Positions 60,985-64,000 of a DNA stretch of 64,000 nucleotides are shown one piece after another. The stretch spans positions 62,001 through 126,000 of the forward strand of contig CAJNDS010002735.1 of the NCBI GenBank assembly GCA_905221605.1. The letters run 5' to 3'. Every line of letters begins with the position of its first letter. Within the stretch, counting starts at the first letter, position 1. The translations under genes and the position numbers were made by a program. The notes below the pieces were generated by a model that searched no databases, had not been told where the DNA came from, and saw only the letters and a program-made list of their open reading frames with translations. The stretch comes from Symbiodinium natans. Taxonomy: Eukaryota; Sar; Dinophyceae; Suessiales; Symbiodiniaceae.

Positions 60985-61251
60985 CCCCCGTTTGAGATAT
61001 TCACGTCACACAAGTTTGGATTTCAGGAGGCAACTTTCCCGAAGAGAGGGCTCTTCTGCGTGGGACTTTCTGCGCAGGCAAACTACGCAAGACGTGGAAA
61101 AGGAAGCTGGACTGCGAATAAGGGGGCAAATCGCGGTGCAACCATGTCACTGGAATCGGGTGCTTTTCAGAAGCAATTGGCTAGGTTACAACGAAAGTGC
61201 AATGCCAATGGCAGGGCGAGCAGAAAACGCAACAACAGCCCTAAACCCTGA
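60985..61251 (+). CDS. plus-strand ORF, basic C-terminus
   Basis: Open from 60985 to a TGA at 61249-61251 (88 codons). It contains RRGKGSWTANKGANRGATMS and ends RKCNANGRASRKRNNSPKP. Asn/Arg/Lys-rich like a nucleic-acid-binding tail. It runs opposite to the cluster, so it may be a retroelement fragment or an exon of a plus-strand gene. No family recognised. Confidence 0.38.
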   Translation, partial: PPFEIFTSHKFGFQEATFPKRGLFCVGLSAQANYARRGKGSWTANKGANRGATMSLESGAFQKQLARLQRKCNANGRASRKRNNSPKP

Positions 61252-61317
61252 ACCCTAAACCCTAGGATACATCTGACCCGAAATCCTTTACGCCAAAGCC
61301 AAAACCCAGGAAACTAA

Positions 61318-61440
61318 GAAAGCCTACAACCCTAAAACCCGAACACCTCAAAACCCTAACACCCTAAACCCTAAACCCCAAAAACACCCTAACACCCTAA
61401 CTCCCCTATGACCCTAAAACCCGAAAGCCCCCAAAACCCT
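61318..61440. repeat. degenerate CCCTAA/AACACC units
   Basis: Loose ACCCTAA and CACCCTAA repeats. A short hairpin CATAGGTGGGC / GCCCACCTATG sits at 61511-61544. Confidence 0.65.
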
Positions 61441-61539
61441 GGCGCTTGACCCATCTTGACCCTGACGAGTAGCCGGCCCAAGCACTCGAGCCGGCCAGAG
61501 GTCAGGCGCATAGGTGGGCAGCAATCTGATGGCCCACCT

Positions 61540-61650
61540 ATGGGTTTAGGGTTTAGGGTTTAGGGTTTAGGGTTTAGGGTTTAGGGTTTAGGGTTTAGGG
61601 TTTAGGGTTTAGGGTTTAGGGTTTAGGGTTTAGGGTTTAGGGTTTAGAGT
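61540..61650. repeat. TTTAGGG array
   Basis: About 15 perfect heptamers. Confidence 0.95.
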
Positions 61651-61929
61651 TAACCCGAAACTCTAAACGACCCCCGACTAAAGCGGCTGCTTTGCGGAAA
61701 AAGGGGGATGCTTATCGGCGTAGGGAAAATGTGACCCCCATCTGCCATGGAGGATGCTACGATGTTCTCAGCCCGGACTAAACGAGCCGGCAAGGGTTTG
61801 ATGGAGGCACAGTCTGACGGTCTTCAGAGCACCCTTGAATCAGTGGTTGGAGGGTTTGTAAGGTTTAGGGAGTTTATAGTTGGGTTTAGAGGGTTTAGAG
61901 GGTTGAGAGGGTTGAGAGGGTTTGCAGGG

Positions 61930-62066
61930 TTTAGGAGGTTTTGCTCAAGTGCAGAGCCCGGATGCCTTGGGAGAGCTTGGCTTTTTATCTGCATGTTTTC
62001 GTGCAGGCGGGTAAGTTCTGTCCATGGCTCCATTGCCACAAACAACCACCCACCCCGTCTCCAGGG
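61930..62066 (-). CDS. exon reading into LNP-coding telomeric units
   Basis: After GCACACTAG the minus strand reads PWRRGGWLFVAMEPWTELTR then LHENMQIKSQALPRHPG and SALEQ. Beyond this the same frame stays open through CCCTCTAAA-type repeats as NPLNPLNPLNPLNP to a stop at 61824. The real donor is probably a GC just before or within SALEQ; translation of the repeat cannot be excluded. Confidence 0.48.
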
Positions 62067-62327
62067 CTAGTGTGCATGGACATCACTAAATACGAGGCGA
62101 TAAGGAACCAGAGGAACATAAGCCTTGGACGAGAACTTATTTAGAGGTGTTGCATTTTGTTGCGATTTTGCCCTTGATGCTTACCGGAACACTATCCAGG
62201 CATCTCCGTCCCGCCCATGACCTTTTGGCGAGCATTGACTTGGCCCGCAACTCCAAAGCATTCCAACTGAATGACTCCTCAAACCCCAGCGAAGAGGTGC
62301 AAATCCAGTATAGGGACGTTTTGGGAC

Positions 62328-62428
62328 CTGAACTGTTGTGTTCAGGCGTAATTCGGGGTGGCTCGAAGACAGCACCAAGTAGCCTGGCATTCTCCTCTGG
62401 TTGGAGGCACAGACAAGGCCTTGGCCAT
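62328..62428 (-). CDS. exon (GQGLVCASNQRRMPGYLVLS...)
   Basis: 101 nt between TTGCCGCAG and a CAG|GTCCC donor, encoding 33 residues with SSSHPELRLNTTVQ. The plus strand is open across 62147-62455 with a hydrophobic start, but has no splice borders. Confidence 0.48.
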
Positions 62429-62578
62429 CTGCGGCAACCAACAGTGCAGGGTTAGGGCCTGCCAACCTCTAAACCCTAAACCCCTAAACCCTGAACTCAG
62501 GAAAAAGAACAACAACTCCTGCATCCTGAGCTGAAAGCCTGTGCCGATTCGCGGGACTGATTTCCACAAGAATGGCAC

Positions 62579-62938
62579 CTTCACTGCTTCATATGAAGCC
62601 CTTCCACACAGATCCCCCAAGAAACCCAAGCCCTACCTCTGCTGCGCCAGGGCACCGCGTGGGGTCCCCCGACACCGCCTGACAAAGAAGGGCCCTCTTA
62701 CACAGGATTCGGGGCCTACTACTCCCAAACCCTGGACACGAAACCTCAATCTCCCTAAACCCTACACCCTAGACCCTACGCCCTATCCCTAAACCCTAAA
62801 CCCTCAACCCTCAACCCTCAACCCTAAACCCTAAACCCTAAACCCAGGAGGGTCGACTTAGGAGGGGCTTCAGAGGTTTGGGGCCCATGGCCCCTTTCAC
62901 CTCGAAGGTGGCGGTCAGGCCCACCAGCGGCTCGCTGC
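62579..62938 (-). CDS. three short exons, possibly of the NOL6-like gene
   Basis: 62901-62938 (SEPLVGLTATFE, GTGAAA donor), 62637-62678 (AVSGDPTRCPGAAE, GTAGGG donor) and 62579-62600 (ASYEAVK, GTGCCA donor). All have upstream AG. They follow the NOL6-like exons on the same strand, but their sequence does not by itself confirm membership. Confidence 0.42.
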
Positions 62939-63139
62939 CTCCCGAGGTTTGGGGGTTTGGGAGCTTTACCGGGTTACTTGGGCTTTTCGGGGGTTTCGGG
63001 GGTTTAGAGGGTTTAAGGGGTTTTTGGTGGGTTTAGGGGGTTTTGGGGGGGTTTCAGGGTTTGGGGGGTTGGGGTTTAGGGGCTTGGGGGGTTGGGGGTT
63101 TTGGGGTTTGGAGCTTTGGGCCTTGGAGCAGACCACCAC

Positions 63140-64000
63140 AGAGCTGCCGGTGGAGCTCTCCCAGGTAGGCGGCCCGCTTGTCGTGGTACCGGAAGTTCAG
63201 GTAGTCCTCTCACTGACGAAAGTATTTTCGCATGTACCAAGATGCTAGCAATTATACATGCCAGTCATAGTATGCAACCTGCCGGGGTAAACTTGGGGGG
63301 AGAAACCCCCCATTGGCCGGGCAAAAAAGCACCGCCGCAGAGTTCCTTCGACCGGAACATGTCGGCGGGCATCTCAACTGCCACGTCCGCGGCGAGCTCG
63401 TCTTTCATGTAGGTCCCCAACCTGGGCGCATTGGAGACCCATTCATCTTCGGCCTGCTAAAAACCTTGTGCAAACTGGGGATTTCCGAATTTAGGGGTAT
63501 CTTTTTGGTGTACTGTACCTTATTTGGAGGGAGTCCTACTATGTCTATTTTAGGGGTCCCCTACTTTCGTAAACCAAAAATCCGTCCAGGTTGCAAGAAG
63601 CTGCCGACAACGTCGATACGCCTCCAGATGCAGAAGCTGACGAGCATGCCAATGCAAAGGCTTCTCGCCCCGAAGCAAGCTGACCCTTTACAGTCGAACA
63701 GATCTCTGAACCCTCCCATTCCAATTGCCGTGGGCAAGAGCATGGACGACATCTGGGAGACCCTTCAGAAAGCCTCTAGGCCTCAAGCAAAGCCCCGAAT
63801 CAAATATGCCCGAACTTAACCCCAGCGACACCAAAAAAATTCCAAGCAACATACCGGAAACCAAAGTTAAATGCCCTAAACACCCCCCGAAGGCTCTGAG
63901 GCACGGGCCTCGGCGGCGCGAAGCGCAGCACCGAGGGCGCCGCGCCGCCGCGCTGCACGAACCGCAGCGCCGGGAACTCGCGGGCAAAGTCCGCCTGGCG
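63140..64000 (-). CDS. NOL6/Nrap-like nucleolar protein, N-terminal exons (partial, runs off right edge)
   Basis: Exons 63905-64000 (ADFAREFPALRFVQRGG then APSVLRFAPPRP, GTGCCT donor, 5' end outside the window), 63346-63421 (LGTYMKDELAADVAVEMPAD then MFRSK, GA donor) and 63140-63206 (DYLNFRYHDKRAAYLGELHR, GT donor). Joined they read LGT-K-E---DVAVEMP---F--K-DYLN-RY--KRA-YL, the hallmark of the Nrap/NOL6 N-terminal nucleotidyltransferase-like domain, part of the UTP-C subcomplex of the small-subunit processome in rRNA maturation. A short exon with the preceding GS motif is missing between 63905 and 63421. The introns contain a family A MITE. Confidence 0.7.
63477..63575. mobile_element. MITE-like element, family A, intronic copy
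   Basis: Left end GGGGATTTCCGAATTTAGGGG and right end CCCCTACTTTCGTAAACC, with interior GGGAGTCCTACTATG. It lies in the intron between two NOL6-like exons. Confidence 0.6.
63590..63830. other. stretch open on several frames inside the NOL6-like intron
   Basis: Plus strand after GGTTGCAAG reads DNVDTPPDAEADEHANAKAS to a TGA at 63684, and another plus frame runs to 63819; the minus strand is open as well. Possibly a piece of another gene or a retroposed copy. Not resolved. Confidence 0.3.

Noticed and set aside
61747-62070. 107-aa plus-strand ORF starting MEDATMFSARTKRAG
   Set aside because: The middle is translated repeat (GFRGFRGLRGLRGF) and the minus strand has a better-bordered exon over the right half.

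Overview
This is nuclear DNA of a eukaryote, most likely a dinoflagellate. Four things point there. Telomere-type heptamers (TTTAGGG/CCCTAAA) lie all over the interior. Genes are cut into very small exons with GC and GA as well as GT splice donors. The protein families fit: NEK kinase, RAP-domain protein with helical repeats, a TIR-like polytopic membrane protein, and an intronless family I recall from Symbiodiniaceae. Short stretches also resemble the dinoflagellate spliced leader. No tRNA, rRNA, CRISPR array or bacterial operon was seen.

Nearly every supportable gene is on the minus strand, so the window looks like one unidirectional cluster read from right to left. Many genes are invisible as long ORFs because exons are 18-110 nt. 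I assembled them by hand from exon, acceptor and donor patterns.

Layout, left to right: a copia-like retroelement fragment (1-297); a two-unit duplicated block (2049-3360); a NEK-type kinase gene (5047-15101, 17 exons recognised); a RAP-domain gene (16733-24757); a secreted EGF/mucin-like surface protein (26819-28980); a helical-repeat gene (29462-30553) and further unresolved exons to 34416; a small two-TM protein (35146-36719); two intronless genes (37688-40354) flanked by SINE-like repeats; several short multi-exon genes (40735-48601); a TIR-like membrane protein (49005-50534); three small genes (50794-53855); a composite repeat block (53989-55180); many short exons of unidentified genes (55246-62678); and the N-terminal part of a NOL6/Nrap-like nucleolar protein running off the right edge.

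Between the exons, introns and spacers hold telomere-like arrays, degenerate variants of them (TTGAGGG, TTTGGGG, TTTAGGGG, TTTTAGGG) and at least four families of short inverted-repeat elements that look like MITEs. The intronless genes sit in repeat-free islands. The main result is that these interstitial telomeric repeats lie within introns of apparently functional genes. All splice models are inferences from sequence and need transcript support.
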